Assembly (NCBI GenBank): GCA_026075535.2
Contig: AP026549.1
Coordinates: forward strand, 5,394,001 to 5,458,000
Direction: 5' to 3'
DNA from: Tricholoma matsutake
Lineage: Eukaryota; Basidiomycota; Agaricomycetes; Agaricales; Tricholomataceae
Length of the DNA stretch: 64,000 nt
Numbering within the stretch: the first letter of the stretch is position 1; each line of letters begins with the position of its first letter. The notes under the pieces are model-generated. The model worked only from the letters and a program-made list of their open reading frames with translations. It made no database searches and was not told where the DNA came from. This document shows positions 42,065-57,682 of the stretch, in pieces. The translations under genes were made by a program, and so were the position numbers.

Positions 42065-42337
42065 AAACTGTTTTAATCATACTTATACCCTTGCTTTGCT
42101 ATCCAATTTTTTTTTGTATTGTTTTACAAGCTATATAGCTTCTGCTTGTCTCTCGTGCTGATTGTTGTGTTGAGGACTACGTTATTCGCAATCGTAAACT
42201 AGCATACCAGGGTAGATTTGCTTACATAATGCCATAAGTAATTTTACTCTGAGTCCGTCAAACAAATGTTGTGACCAGTGCGGCGTCAACGTGTTAACGC
42301 GTCCGAGTCAATTAGATGAGTGGAAAACATACTTTAG

Positions 42338-45564
<3,227 letters not shown>

Positions 45565-48500
45565 TATAAGTGGGTGGATTCCTAACCCCTTGTACATATC
45601 ATATACCTTCGGCATTCAACTGACGTGAATGGTGTTCACTTTCCGGCCGCTGAAAATTTTTATTCTTTATAAGCATAGCAAAAGCTTGTATTCCATGGGA
45701 GATATTCATTTGCTTCAAGGCCGAATGATGGACACGCTCCACGTTTTAGCAAGGGCCGTAGTGCACTGCAGATTGTCATGGCATGACAATCTTGTGACAA
45801 TCTGAGGCGGCTGAAATGCCACCGCTGCGCTTAAAGCTAAAAGATAGCTTACGGGACTCGATGATACTTCTTTTGGTTACACTTGTGGAAGTATTGGTTA
45901 TTTTTAGATGAGCCGGCAATTGCCATATTTCAAACCCTTATTCAAAAATTTAGCTCATCTAAAAATACATCAGGAACTGTGGACTGAAAGCCTGCACAAC
46001 CTCGGTGACCGGCGAAGTTTAGGCCGCCTGGAATCCCGGCGAGAACCCGAGGAGCAGCAACCAGAACAAGAAACGGAGTATATCCAGTGAAGCCTAAAAG
46101 AGCCGCATGTCACAGCATGTCGAAGTAATCAGAACAAATAGACAACTTGCGGGGTTGTGACCTCAGCGTCGCTTGCGCAAGAATACTTCTCTCCAGCAGT
46201 GACAAGTCGCATCGGAAGTCGATGCATTTTTTATAGCTGCCTGGAAGAAACAATCTGTGCAGATGCAACCTGAAGGTAGCGACGTCTTGTCGCCTCCTTT
46301 GACCCCTTGTTTGAAGACGGACTCCTCGAGCTTAAATGTATCAGCCTGAATACGGCTGAAGGTCCACATCGCGTCTCCAGCCCCCGTAGTTGGCCACCCT
46401 GATTTCAATATTATTAGGAGCCGTGTTTTAGACGATGAAATCAGCTTTCTGGTAATTTTATTTACTCACATTACTGTCGTAAGCATTTGTCTAACTCTAT
46501 CATCAAAAGGCAAGTACCTCACACCTGATCCTGTGTGCCAGTGGTGTATCCTTATCCATAAGTGAACCGTTAATATCACCGTCAGTGGGAAATAGTGGGT
46601 ACTTGGTACACCGTGGCAGCAATACCCCAAAATTCTCAGAAGAACATTGAATTATATAACTTCGCGGTAGGAAATAAGCGAAAAATTAAGCTTGCGAAGA
46701 GTTGCTTAATAAAGTTGTTCTGCGGCAGGAAATCAGTACAGCTTGTCCACACTTCCTTGGTTGCGCATGGGTGCTCGACAACATGTCACTTCATTTCCGG
46801 GCATTGTAAATGACTCAAATTCAATAGCAACAATCGGGACGTATTGAAAAATCGGACACAAATACGCATAAACGTCCGACCCCCGACTCGGAACTTCGAC
46901 GATAAAAAATCAACGACTTGTGGGTCACAGACTCACAACTCACAACATTCTTTAAAAATACAACCTTCTCAGGGATTCGGCTCAAACCAGCGACACGTTT
47001 GGGCGGGAGTGACTAATGTGATCGTTCTAGACACCATCATGATTTTGTATTTCAAGTTGTACGTACTAAGATGTAAGCTTATTTGAAGCTTATAGAATGA
47101 AGAGCTCACAGACCTGACTATGAATATACCCAAAACGATCGGGGCCTTCATATATTGATGAAAGCCTGTTCTAAAAAGAAGAGTCGATCGTGCGAATGGG
47201 CTGTTTTCGCTGTAGGTGCGTCGACTCCCATCAAGACCCAAACTCCTGGAGATTTATCAGGGAGCAATTAGAATAAATGCCATGGGCCATTGAGGCCCTG
47301 CAGTCAGGTGACGGACAGGTGTGGGAGGACGCCCAAGCGATGGTTAGTGATAGCATACGATATAGAGTATGCATTGTAAATCGGTATTTGCCTACCGTGA
47401 TAGATGGGACATGAGTTGATCTTTTGGGGGGATTGAGTAATAAACTTATATTGTCCCACTTACCTCAAAAGGGAGGGAGGGGGGGTTATGTAGGCCTTCC
47501 ATGGACATGTACTGATCGATCAACAGATGATGACCTAGGCTGCACTAGATGCGTAACCGGTCCGGGATATTGAAAATGTTCTGGGAGGAGTACCTGGCCC
47601 ATTTGTTGTGCGAAGTGTATTTAAATCTACGATGGAGGTGATGACGTTTCGAATGAGTGATGAAATGAAGTTGGGGCATCTTATGCGTGGAAACACCTCC
47701 TTCGGCAGAGTCGGCAACGACGGATTCATGCACAAAAACCCAATATCTGGAGGAACGCACGAGGACGGCCATATCCGCAGTGTCCAGAGGGCTTTCGTGC
47801 GATCATAGCGAATTTCCGGAGTTAGATAACGGATTTTGTTCAATTTAAGGAGCATTCCCTGAGCGGGCCTTTCGGGGTGGGGTCGTGTAACCTAATGTCA
47901 ACTAACCTTGGCAGCAAAAGTTAGTCAAAATACGAACTTCTAGAATCGTTTCAAACAACCAGTGTACCGTGTTCCGAACGAAATGTTTGTGCAGCTATAT
48001 TCTTCACAAAAAACATTAGATCTACCTTTGGGTCAAGGGCAATAGCGTCGTTGTACAGATGTGGAAATATCATAATTCATCGTAGATCTGTCCGGATATG
48101 TCAAAAATAGCTGGATATAATGTTCGCGAGGTGCAAAGGGGCCTGCCAGTGGCCATGGTCCGGGCATCGTGTATGCTAAATGGTGGGAATGGTGGAAACG
48201 CGGGGCCCAAATGTGTCGACAGGGTCAGAGCAATTGAGCAACATCTCGCATTTATACATTCTCGGTAGAGTTCTGTCAAGTGTTCGTCAAGTGGTTTAAA
48301 TCAAGAGATTAATACAGATCGTTCGCTCACGAGTATATTTTATCTGAACTTGAACCCAGGCAGACATTAAACTGAGTACTGAACGGTCGCAACACGGACA
48401 AGATCCCGAATCAGACACGTAACAAACACTGACACTGGCAGTATGCTGGTGGGCAGTTTTGTGAGGTCTTTCGTTGGAATCAAGCCACATCTAAAAGCAC

Positions 48501-49430
48501 GCGACATTACGTTATGGATTGAACGGACTTCCCTGAATTCCTTATCTCGTACGGTACTGAGCATGGAGGCTCGGGTCGTCCCTGAAGGTCATATAGAAAT
48601 AACTTGAATAAGACGAACACTATTCTCTGTGCATGAATATTTGGATAGTCCAAAACTCCGGCCACAGGTAGACTTCTGACTCATGAGACACAGGTCAAGG
48701 CGCGTCGCAGTCATGGAAACAATAGCTTCTGGTGAATGACGTGATTCTGATACTCTGGTCGTAAGAGAGGTGGTCTGCGAGTACGTAAACCCCCAGCCTT
48801 GGAAAATGCGCAAATAGCTGGCCATGGTTTCCTTACGCGAGAGCTCTGCGGAAAATGCCTGCAAGAACCTTGTGATTACCGACCCTGATCATGAACATGA
48901 TCTTATCTGATTACATCAATCTGCGAGTTCGTACGATAATATCTCCCAAAAAGCAACCAAAAAGGCCAGAATTCATGTTTTTCGTTCAACATTTTCGTTC
49001 AACATTTTCACATTGTGTCACACCGACCGGAAATATAAAGTGGATTATGTAATACCGGTGTTTTACCGTAAAACAAGATACGTATGAGTCGCCGAGTTCA
49101 TTTTAAGTAGGAACTAGCAAGCATTGCAATGGGTGCAATATTCACCATCGTTTGGTGTCCTGCACCCTTGCAGTGTAATGTGTTGCGCTCCACCGCAGCG
49201 CATGCCCAGCGCCCACGGAGCAAATAGACTCAGCGTCAAGGCCTCAAGGTTGTCATCTAACGCGAAATGCTATAGCTACATATCAATACAATGAATGTTG
49301 AAACCATTGTCCCTAATATATAAATTATGAATAAATGAGAGGTGCCAAGAATACACTTGACAGAGTGAATGTCGTGTTCTGTGAATCATGGCATGGCACT
49401 TCGTAACATGAGTTAATCCCTATAGACTTA
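45565..49430. other. 3.9-kb gene-poor stretch inside the gene island
   Basis: Short open stretches exist (for example 46408-46163 minus with CICTDCFFQ, and 47855-47535 minus) but none shows a domain, good length or consistent splicing. A perfect 15-bp inverted repeat TATTTTTAGATGAGC lies at 45899-45913 and 45953-45967 with a 39-nt spacer. No transposon ends were found. It could hold a fast-evolving gene or an old, decayed element. Confidence 0.4.
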
Positions 49431-51067
49431 AATTTTGTGTCTGAAGAGCAGTAGCATTCATAACATCAAATCCTGGCATCATATGATGGATGCGCTTCCT
49501 GGGAGGAAGACCGGAGAGATCCTGCATAGGAGACCACGGCGCCGTCAGCAACGTTGGCCTATACAAAGGGCGTTGGCTCTGCGGTACCTCGATTGCATAC
49601 TGGGCTTCTAGTGGTCTTCATAAGATGAGAAACTACACTAGTCCAGCTTACTAACCTGGTAGTTGCGTTCCATGCTCCCATGTTCGTACATGTTTCCTGT
49701 GTCTCCCTTGTTGATCCTTCATCTCAGTTCAGCGTAGTTTGTCAACGGTGCAAAGAAACCACTGACCTCCAGATGTGAATTTTGTTCTGTCGTATAAACG
49801 CTTTGCGTATCACCATCCCATTCCATCGCCTTTGTGGTCACACGGGCATGATCGAAAACATCTGATGAATTTCGCACGGCCTGTGAAATATCTCCGGTCA
49901 GCAAGATCTTACATGTCAATGATTTCTGTCTCACGTCTGTGTGATATCGTGATGGACTTCGACGTTCATCTCCTGAGAAAGACGAGTTCCTTGATCGGGA
50001 TTCTAGATAGAAGTCAGAGACTACATGATGGGGTCGAAAAAGAAAGTGTACCTGTTGTTGGTTGGTTCTGTGAGAGCAGTGCTCCCACTGTGAATAAGCA
50101 ATTAGCATCCTTGCGTCAGTGGGTCAAAATCAGTAGACGTACTGATGTCATCACGGCGTTTCTCTGCTGCTGCGACCGCTTGCCGGGCTTGGCGCTCCAC
50201 GTCAAGACATCCCGTGTATCTCATAAAGGCATCTTGTGTATCTTTCTGTGCTCGCAACAGCGCATTACGAGCAGCTTGAAGACCCTGTTCTAATGGTGAC
50301 ATACCCCACTCAGAACACAAAATGAAAACGAAATGGCATAACAAACTCGAGGAGCTCGCTTCTTGCGAGAGTGACTCGGCAGTGAGTAATAAAGGCGATC
50401 CTGATGTTCGTGATGAGTGGCCCAGGTGTGGGCTCGAACCATTAGATAGACGGTCTTGCAGTATTTGAACATCACGAACATACGACGAAAAACAAAGCGC
50501 ACCATGAGGATGATGAAGACTAGAGTCCGAATTTTCGGGCGTTAATGAACCGTTATGTTGCAGTGGCGTGTATATGTAATCGCCAGACGCGTTTCTCAGA
50601 CGCGGGTTGTGCGGGATTCCAGCCGCATGTCGTTCAATGAACTTTCGAAGGAAAGTAAGTTCAATATCATCGGGCATTGTGTATGGCGGTCCCTGAATAT
50701 CTCCTTTCTGCATAAGCAGCTCCAAATGCGACATGGTCTTGTCCTTCAGCTGCTGTAACCACTCGTGAAGCTCCATATGATCTTGGTCAGCACGCGCATC
50801 ATAATCTTGCCTCCTACGAGCTTTTCGCCAGTATGTCTTTGTCAATTTGAGGGCACGATTGACTTCACTATCAAGAGTCCGATACCAGTCGCTGGCCTGA
50901 CGATTTAATCGCACGGCCAACACGCCAGGTTGGACGCGAAGTTGGAGGATGGAGCGACCGTCACGGTCGGGAGGTCCTAACACACCCTTCTGTCCTTGGT
51001 TACCTCGTGTGGCTCCTCGAGAAACGTTTCCAAGTTCAGGCCATGGAAGATCGTCTGGTGTTGTCAT
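49430..51067 (-). CDS. Unrecognised multi-exon protein
   Basis: ATG 51065-51067 (MTTPDDLPWPELG) opens a long frame to about 50350: an Arg/Gln-rich helical region (RALKLTKTYWRKARRRQDYDARADQDHMELHEWLQQL), PDDIELTFLRKFIERHAAGIP, and a Ser-rich stretch. A likely intron (donor near 50352, acceptor near 50297) leads to an Ala/Arg-rich coiled coil (QGLQAARNALLRAQKD...RQARQAVAAAEKRRDD). Further exons probably extend to about 49430 (MMPGFDVMNATALQ). No family is recognised. The divergent neighbour side (51068-51512) has no clear gene. Real coding is supported by length, splice-like sites and absence of repeats. Confidence 0.5.
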
Positions 51068-51512
51068 GTTATCGTACAACTAGCGATTGTATGAGTGGCG
51101 GATTGTGAATGATACGTCAAGGGACGATCGAGGGTAGGGAAACTGCTGCGTGAACTCATGGTGAACGCTATTTAAGTCGGAATTCTGCAAGAATCGTGGT
51201 ATCATTTCCAGACAACTCGCGGAGATGCGACCGAGCATTAGTGATCTGTTCGTCGATTGATCAAGCGACTCCGTCCGACAAGCAGACAATCCACATGTTT
51301 TGCCACCTAGTTACCTCCAAACAGCATCTCCGGATAGATAAGTGGATATGTTGTTTCGAGAAATGCTGTTTCTCACGATACTAAATCCAGACCTTTCAGA
51401 ATTCTTGCGTCACGTTATGTTGACGCTAGGCGTATTCCGTGGCAAATCCATCATTATGATCTGGTATATTGGATCTAGCGTTACAAAACCATATCCGTAT
51501 AGGGCGAACCTT

Positions 51513-53796
51513 TCAGGTGGAAAAGTTGACACCCTGAGCTAAAGGAGCATCATTCGAAAAATTGACTATGACAGCATGGTTAGCAGGAGGGCGAAGTCAA
51601 AAAGAAAAGACGACACAGACTAGTGCAGGTGCTCCAGCGAACATATTGTTTCCAAGCATCGCCACCTGATTCGCGACCCCTTCGTGTACGAGTTAGAAGA
51701 GTGTTTACAACAATGATCCATCTAGATCTGTGACGTACCAGCCAGTACTCTGAGAAACGGACACGCGATTACGATAATGTCATCAGATGTCCTCAGTAGA
51801 GCTATGTGTAGAGGGCGAACCTTGTTCCCTCCGAACGCTGCACCAATCTCCGCACCGCTAGTGCCCACGTTGACCTTTACAATGAACCGAGTTCTGAACC
51901 AAGAGAAGCATAAGACAACGGCAATGAAACATACATTTACTATCCCCGTATCTGATCCGTCAGGCCCGATCCATTTCCCCAGATTTTGCACATTGCGGGA
52001 CCACAGACTGCTTGATAACCCCTGCGAATGAAATCAGCCGCCCGCAAACGGCATCAAACAATCAAGGGGAGAAAAGCCTAACCTGCGGCACAGCATTATT
52101 CCACTCAATAGCTTGCTCGAGGCTATCAAAGACCGCAACATTCAATACTGGTGCAAACGCCTCCCTTTTCCAGATATGATCAGTTGGATCAACGGACTTA
52201 GGAATTGCAATTGTTGGTTGAACAAAGATGCCTGCGTCCAGGGGTGCCTCAGTATACCGGTTTCCACCAGTCAGGATCTCGGCATTGATGGAGCGCAGGT
52301 GCTCAATCGTGTCATTATAGGTCTTCAAACCTTTATGAGAATGCAAGGGCCCGAGGAGTGTATTGTCTGCAAGCGGATCGGCAGGTTTGACTGTTGTATA
52401 AAGCTTTCGGAGGCGTTCAAGAAACTCGGGTGCAATGTCACGGTGGAGGTAAAGTCTCCTTGTTGAGGTGCATCTCTGTCCTGCTGTACCAACTGCACCG
52501 AAGAAGACCGACGACACCGCGAGGGTCAGGTCCGCGTCAGGCATCACGATCGAAGCTGATACCCGCTGATATTTAATATATGGGGAAAAGAACATAAAAT
52601 TCAAATACCGTTGTTGCCTCCAAGTTCGAGAATCGTTTTCCCAAACCTAGACATCACAGTCTTTCCCACAATTTGACCAACATGTTCACTGCCAGTAAAC
52701 GACACTGTGGCGACATGATTATCAGATGGTGCATCTGAAAGAGATGAAACTGACCCAGCTCCACCTCGCGGCTTTCGGCAATGGCACTGCCCACATCTCT
52801 GCCACCAGTGACCAGACTTGCGACAGCCCCTGGTATACCATTCTCTTCCAACACACGGGATACTATGTTCGTCACCGCGATGGAGCATAGAGGTGTACTA
52901 TCTGACGGTTTCCAAATCGTCGCATTTCCAGCAGCAATAGATAATGCGGCGTTCCTATGCAATAATCCTACTGTCAACCAGAGGAAGATCATGCGAAGAC
53001 AACGACCGAGTACCATCCATATACAGCCACGGGGAAATTGAAGGCTGATATTACACCAACGACACCCAGGGGATTGGGAACTGTATAATATGTCAATAGA
53101 TATCAGAAGCAGCCGCCAGCTTTCCTGACTTTCAAATATCGAATGCCCTTGGCGTTCTGATGCAACGACTCTACCATTCATCATCCTCGACAATCCTACT
53201 GCATAATCACACTGTCGTGTATTTGAGAAACCTCACACAGTGAGGGTGCAGCAATTACGCACAATGTCAATGAACTCCTGAACTTCTCCCACTCCTTCAG
53301 TCTTGATTTTACCCATTTCTAAAGATACAAGGGCCCCAAGATGTTCACGCTGCAGAAGGAACATTTCCATGGTTGATAAATAGTACAAAGTGCTCATCAC
53401 AAGTAATCACACCTTGGTAGCGAGTGCTTCTCTGATCTGTCGAACTATCTCCCCTCTGCGTGGCGCTGGCACGTCTGAGCAAAAGTCTTGAACCGCCAAT
53501 AGCGTAGTGAGTCGTGTTCACTCACTGCGAAACATTCTGTACGCTTCCCGCGTCCGCCCAAGCGCTTCATGCAATTCCTGAGGTGTTGCAGTCTTCACCC
53601 TAGCAAGAGTTTCACCAGTTGTCGGACAGCAAGAAGTAATAATTTCTCCAGAACCCCGCCATTGTCCATCGTACACTCCAGATAACTCATTCGTAGTCGA
53701 GATGCCTAACGACGAAAGAATTGTTGAGGCGCGTGAAGATAGCCCACGCGTCAAGTAAATGCCTCCAAGCCTAGATACACGGTTAGCAACAAACAT
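51513..53796 (-). CDS. ALDH7-type aldehyde dehydrogenase (aminoadipate-semialdehyde)
   Basis: Thirteen exons (minus strand): 53526-53796, 53413-53474, 53263-53349, 53130-53211, 53014-53080, 52755-52954, 52609-52704, 52083-52555, 51935-52021, 51821-51874, 51739-51749, 51621-51679, 51513-51565. The sum is 1,602 nt, 533 residues, the normal ALDH7 length. Motifs: [45 protein letters not shown], catalytic Glu in LELGGNN, catalytic Cys in [44 protein letters not shown], and the C-terminal PLAQGVNF. The enzyme oxidises semialdehydes with NAD+, in lysine breakdown in relatives. The N-terminus (ANRVSRLGG...RGLSSRAST) looks mitochondrial. One exon is only 11 nt. It ends with TGA, so TGA is a normal stop here. 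Confidence 0.93.
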
Positions 53797-54964
53797 CTTG
53801 CTAGGCTATCCCTTGTGTACTGAGGCCTGAGGCTCCAAGTCGATAACGGACCAACTGAACAGGACATGATCGATCATGATCCGTTCCAAATCAATTAATC
53901 ACGTGCTAGCGATGTTAGTCAAAAGTTTAAAGCGCTAACGCCGAGCTACCGCCTATGTTACATAAGCAACTCCAGGTATAAGGTACCTACAAGGTACCCG
54001 TAAGGTAGTAAAGTAAGACTACAGGGTGGCATATAGTTGCCTTGTGGCATTACTGGACCTAAATTTTAGGCTCGATTGCTTCACACCTTGGAAGCTCGAG
54101 GCTACTTACCAGGATTTCCCGGGTGGTGTATACTCCTGAAGCGATGGTCACGGAACGACAGGGACTTTCGGATCTCATTGTGGCTAGCCGACATGCTTCG
54201 CTGCGGAACAACTCTTCTTGCCCGTAGATTTACTAGATTGTTACCCATAAACATCACCTGGATCATGTCTATTTCCTCTAATGGTGTCTCCACTACATGT
54301 CCTTGGCGCCTGTCAGTTATCTATACCAATATATACCATTCATGGCATGATCTATGTATATCCAATCTTTTTCTTACTAACGCATTCCAGATCCAGCTTC
54401 CATGGATACAAATAATATTTCATTACAAGACTTCCATTTGGCGCTCAATCTCTTCGGCGAGTACATCGGATATCACAACTCCTTTTGTCTTACATCTTAC
54501 AGTGTCGTAACGTGCGTTATTCCGAATCCGGATACTGCTGCTGGCATGGGTTCGCAGGCTGTATTAGAGTGGCCCAGGCTTCCTCGCAGTGAACTGGTAA
54601 ACTCTTGAAATTAGCGCGGTGCCATGCCGATCACGATATAACTGGTATGGCTTCATTGTCTTCATCTTGTCATGGACTTCCTCTACAATAGTTTGTACCT
54701 CTGTGGAGTTATCTTATGATCATCAAAATAACGTTACCTTGCGAGAACCTAAATATCAAATATATTGAATTTACGGATCGTACACCATCATATATCATAT
54801 AATCGACAAACGTACATGTGTTTATGACGTCCATGCTCCCGCTTGAGACGCAATCGGGGATCCACAACGCAATCGTACTTCAGTTTACTAAGTTGCAACA
54901 AGCCAAACGATCACGATAGCATCGACCCTATCTGCCATCTATGCATATCGCGTAGCAGCCAAAC
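53797..54964 (-). CDS. Possible small multi-exon gene between ALDH7 and JIP5
   Basis: On the minus strand, coding-like pieces run from about 54715 to 54100: TIVEEVHDKMKTMKPYQLYRDRHG, TKGVVISDVLAEEIERQMEVL, then VVETPLEEIDMIQVMFMGNNLVNLRARRVVPQ. AG-ended stretches separate them, as in short introns. I recognise no domain and cannot fix start or end. It could equally be chance open sequence. The stretch 53797-54050 near the ALDH7 start shows only short GGTACC repeats (53980-54005). Confidence 0.25.
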
Positions 54965-56729
54965 CTAAAGACCGTTGAAAAACATTCGATCAGCTTCCAC
55001 CGAATTTTTGCCTTTCTTCTTCGTTGTCAATGGGTTCTTCTCAGGCTTGGATTTTCTCTTTTTTGTTCTCGGCGCTTCGGATTCTTCCCCAGAATCCATG
55101 TTCTCAGCCGGTACGTGCACTCTTCCCGGGCCAGACGTTTCTTTCACAGCTTCCGCCTCCGAATTAAGTTCATCGTCAATGTGATCAACGGCACTCAGGG
55201 CGGTCTCCACGCCTTCTGTACTCCCAACCTCGCCCTCATGAAAGAAAGCTCCTAAATCGGTCAATCTCAAGACCTCGTCGTGTCCCACACTCCCGACCCA
55301 CCATCGACCCCGCACTTCTATTTGTCGATCGTCCCCATACTCGTCGCCCTCGCCTCCGCCTCCGCCTTCTCTATTCTTGCCCACCTTTCCCGAGTCCTTG
55401 CTAGAACTGCTGGCTTGTTCTAAAGTTAACTGGCTACCTCCACCACCAATTCCGATACGCTCGATGGGCAAATCCCCATGGTCCGCTACTATCCCTAACA
55501 GTTTGGTAGGCAGCACTTTGACAGCACGCACTAGTCCATCTGACGATCCAGTGAGAATGGTACTTGATGTGTCTACATTGGGAATGGAAGAAGGCAAGCT
55601 ACAGAGAGCGTCTACTGAATGAGGATGCCTAGATACCAAATGTGTAGCGGTATCATTAGAATAGTCAAGCGATGAACGTACCCAGGCACTCGATCGACAC
55701 AGTCACCCCAGCCACTGTTACGATTGAAGATCGAGAGGACCCCAGTTTGAGTGCCGACGACAACCTTAGTATCGCTGTTAACCGTTTCAGTGTCAAGAAT
55801 AGGTGCAAAATCGATACGTGAGCGAAGATTAACAAAAAGAAAATTCAGCAGACATCCCACTCGACTATTGTTCCCTCCCACACACGTCATAAATCCCATG
55901 GGAGCTTCCAGACTTATGAAAAAAACACACCCTTTGATAGATGTCATGGAAAGAAGTTCGTCTTCCTGATTCTCTGATAGAGCAAATGGCTCCGTCTTCT
56001 TCGAGCGAATGTCCATCACGGATAATGTACCATCACCACTGAACAAGAAAGTTAATTGCGGCTAGTGACATAGAACATTGATGATACCTCGTTGAAACCA
56101 AGTGTTTGCTGTCTTCCAAAAACAAAAAATCCGTAATATAATCAAAGTGGTGCGTATACGTCCTTGCGCATTTTTGTTGCCTGGGATCCCACAGCTACAG
56201 GTGTAAGAAAACGTTTGGGGTTACTGATCCAGACATGAGCCCGATACTCACCTTGATAACACCCTCGTCATCTCCAGTGGCAAAAAGCGAAGGCATCAAA
56301 CATTTGATACGGTTAATAGGAGCACTAATCATTAATCATGTCAGTATGTGTAGAAAGCCGCCCGATGGAGTATGACACAACTTGGGGAAGAAACTTACTC
56401 ATGCGCTCCAGGTCGAGTCTCAATATTTTCAGTGACAGTATCAATGATGCTGTGAGCACCGAATTTAGTTCCTGTCAACGTATCCGATGTCAAACGCACT
56501 TTAAGGCTTCTGATTTTCCCACTGCGTACAGATGAGCACCATCTTCGCTGATGGCCAAACCTCGGCATGAGCGTTTGGATGGTCGAACGGAGAAGGCGCG
56601 GTTATAGTTTCCTTGGTCGTCGTAGGAGAATGCCTTTACGTGGCCTGTCAGAAGGCCCGTGTAGACTATCGAATGAGTCGGATGAAAGACAAGATCGAAG
56701 ATTTGTGCGCCAACTGAGATTTCTGGCAT
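54965..56729 (-). CDS. JIP5: JIP5/WDR55-type WD-repeat ribosome-biogenesis protein
   Basis: Six exons (minus): 56500-56729, 56399-56449, 56252-56324, 56194-56088, 56038-55682, 55628-54965; 493 residues, in frame throughout with GT-AG introns of 47-75 bp. It starts MPEISVGAQIFDLVFHPTHS, then WD-type blades: VYTGLLTGHVKAF, GLAISEDGAHLYAVG, LFATGDDEGVIKLWD, LVSTSGDGTLSVMDIR, KVVVGTQTGVLSIFN, STILTGSSDGLVRAV. The tail is Gly/Glu-rich, then Lys/Arg-rich (RTKKRKSKPEK), and ends EADRMFFNGL, as in fungal JIP5. Relatives act in the nucleolus in large-subunit assembly. The first intron must be taken from 56499 to 56450; reading through it gives a false frameshift. Confidence 0.9.
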
Positions 56730-57682
56730 GAGGTCAACACGAGAAACAAACAACACGTGGCCCATATGTCGGTGTACTTCATAAGTTCTATGCAGTAAGC
56801 AAGTTTATCCTAAGTACGTTGAAAGTCGAAATGAGGATGCAACCGTTTATCAAGGGAACTGGAGAGAACACTGTCCGACCCATTGCAAGTCAACTCATTA
56901 GTTCTTACGAGTCTACCAATAATTAAATAACTAGGGATAACATGTCAGGTGGCAGGATATTCTTCATTTTATCTGAACATTTGCCAAAAATAACATTGTT
57001 GAAAACATGCTATATCGGTGAATAATATTTTCTCTATATTTGTTTGGCTAAAAATATTCATTGCCTCCAGTGAATATTGCGCCGCTTCTTACACTCTCGT
57101 ACGATATTTACTCTTATCGAAGGATTCGAAAAAGCGTTGAAAAAGCGTTCAGAATTTTTTAGACGCGAAGCATAAGTATGTCTAGCCCGAGCCTGAGCTC
57201 GAAACATCACTCAGTTTTTAATACTACAAGCACCATTACGTGTATACAGATTTGGCATGCACAGTTTTTCTCCTTTGTTAAGCTGAAAAATACTGGTGGG
57301 AAAAGACGAAGTATCTCAGTAAACAATGATTGTTTCCCCATATTTGTTTGCCACACATCAATCATTGCCCCTTGTGATTAGGGAGGAGCACAGCACTTGA
57401 ACGTTTGAAAGCTGAACTGCCAGACCGTGGAACTAAATATTGAATATGAAGCATTTCAGGAGTTTCCAAGAGTTGTTCATCAGAATTCCTGACCAAATTC
57501 CATGTATTTAAATAACTCAACGATACCTGGGGTTGAGCGCTGAGCGCTGATGTTGACAACTATACGACACCTATGCATACAATTTGTGTGAACACCTGCA
57601 TACCATGGCGACGAGCAGGCACATCGATGGATTGCGATCCTGATATCCACAAAAAATAACTGTCAGATACCAAAAAGACACG
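56730..57682. other. Intergenic DNA between JIP5 and the F-box gene
   Basis: AT-rich, with a loosely repeated phrase (ATATTTGTTTGGCTA near 57038, CATATTTGTTTGCCA near 57341). A 65-codon minus-strand open stretch at 57362-57559 is not convincing. Confidence 0.4.

Noticed and set aside
56440..56510. Frameshift in JIP5
   Set aside because: A 50-bp GT-AG intron (56450-56499) restores the frame and the conserved NIID motif.
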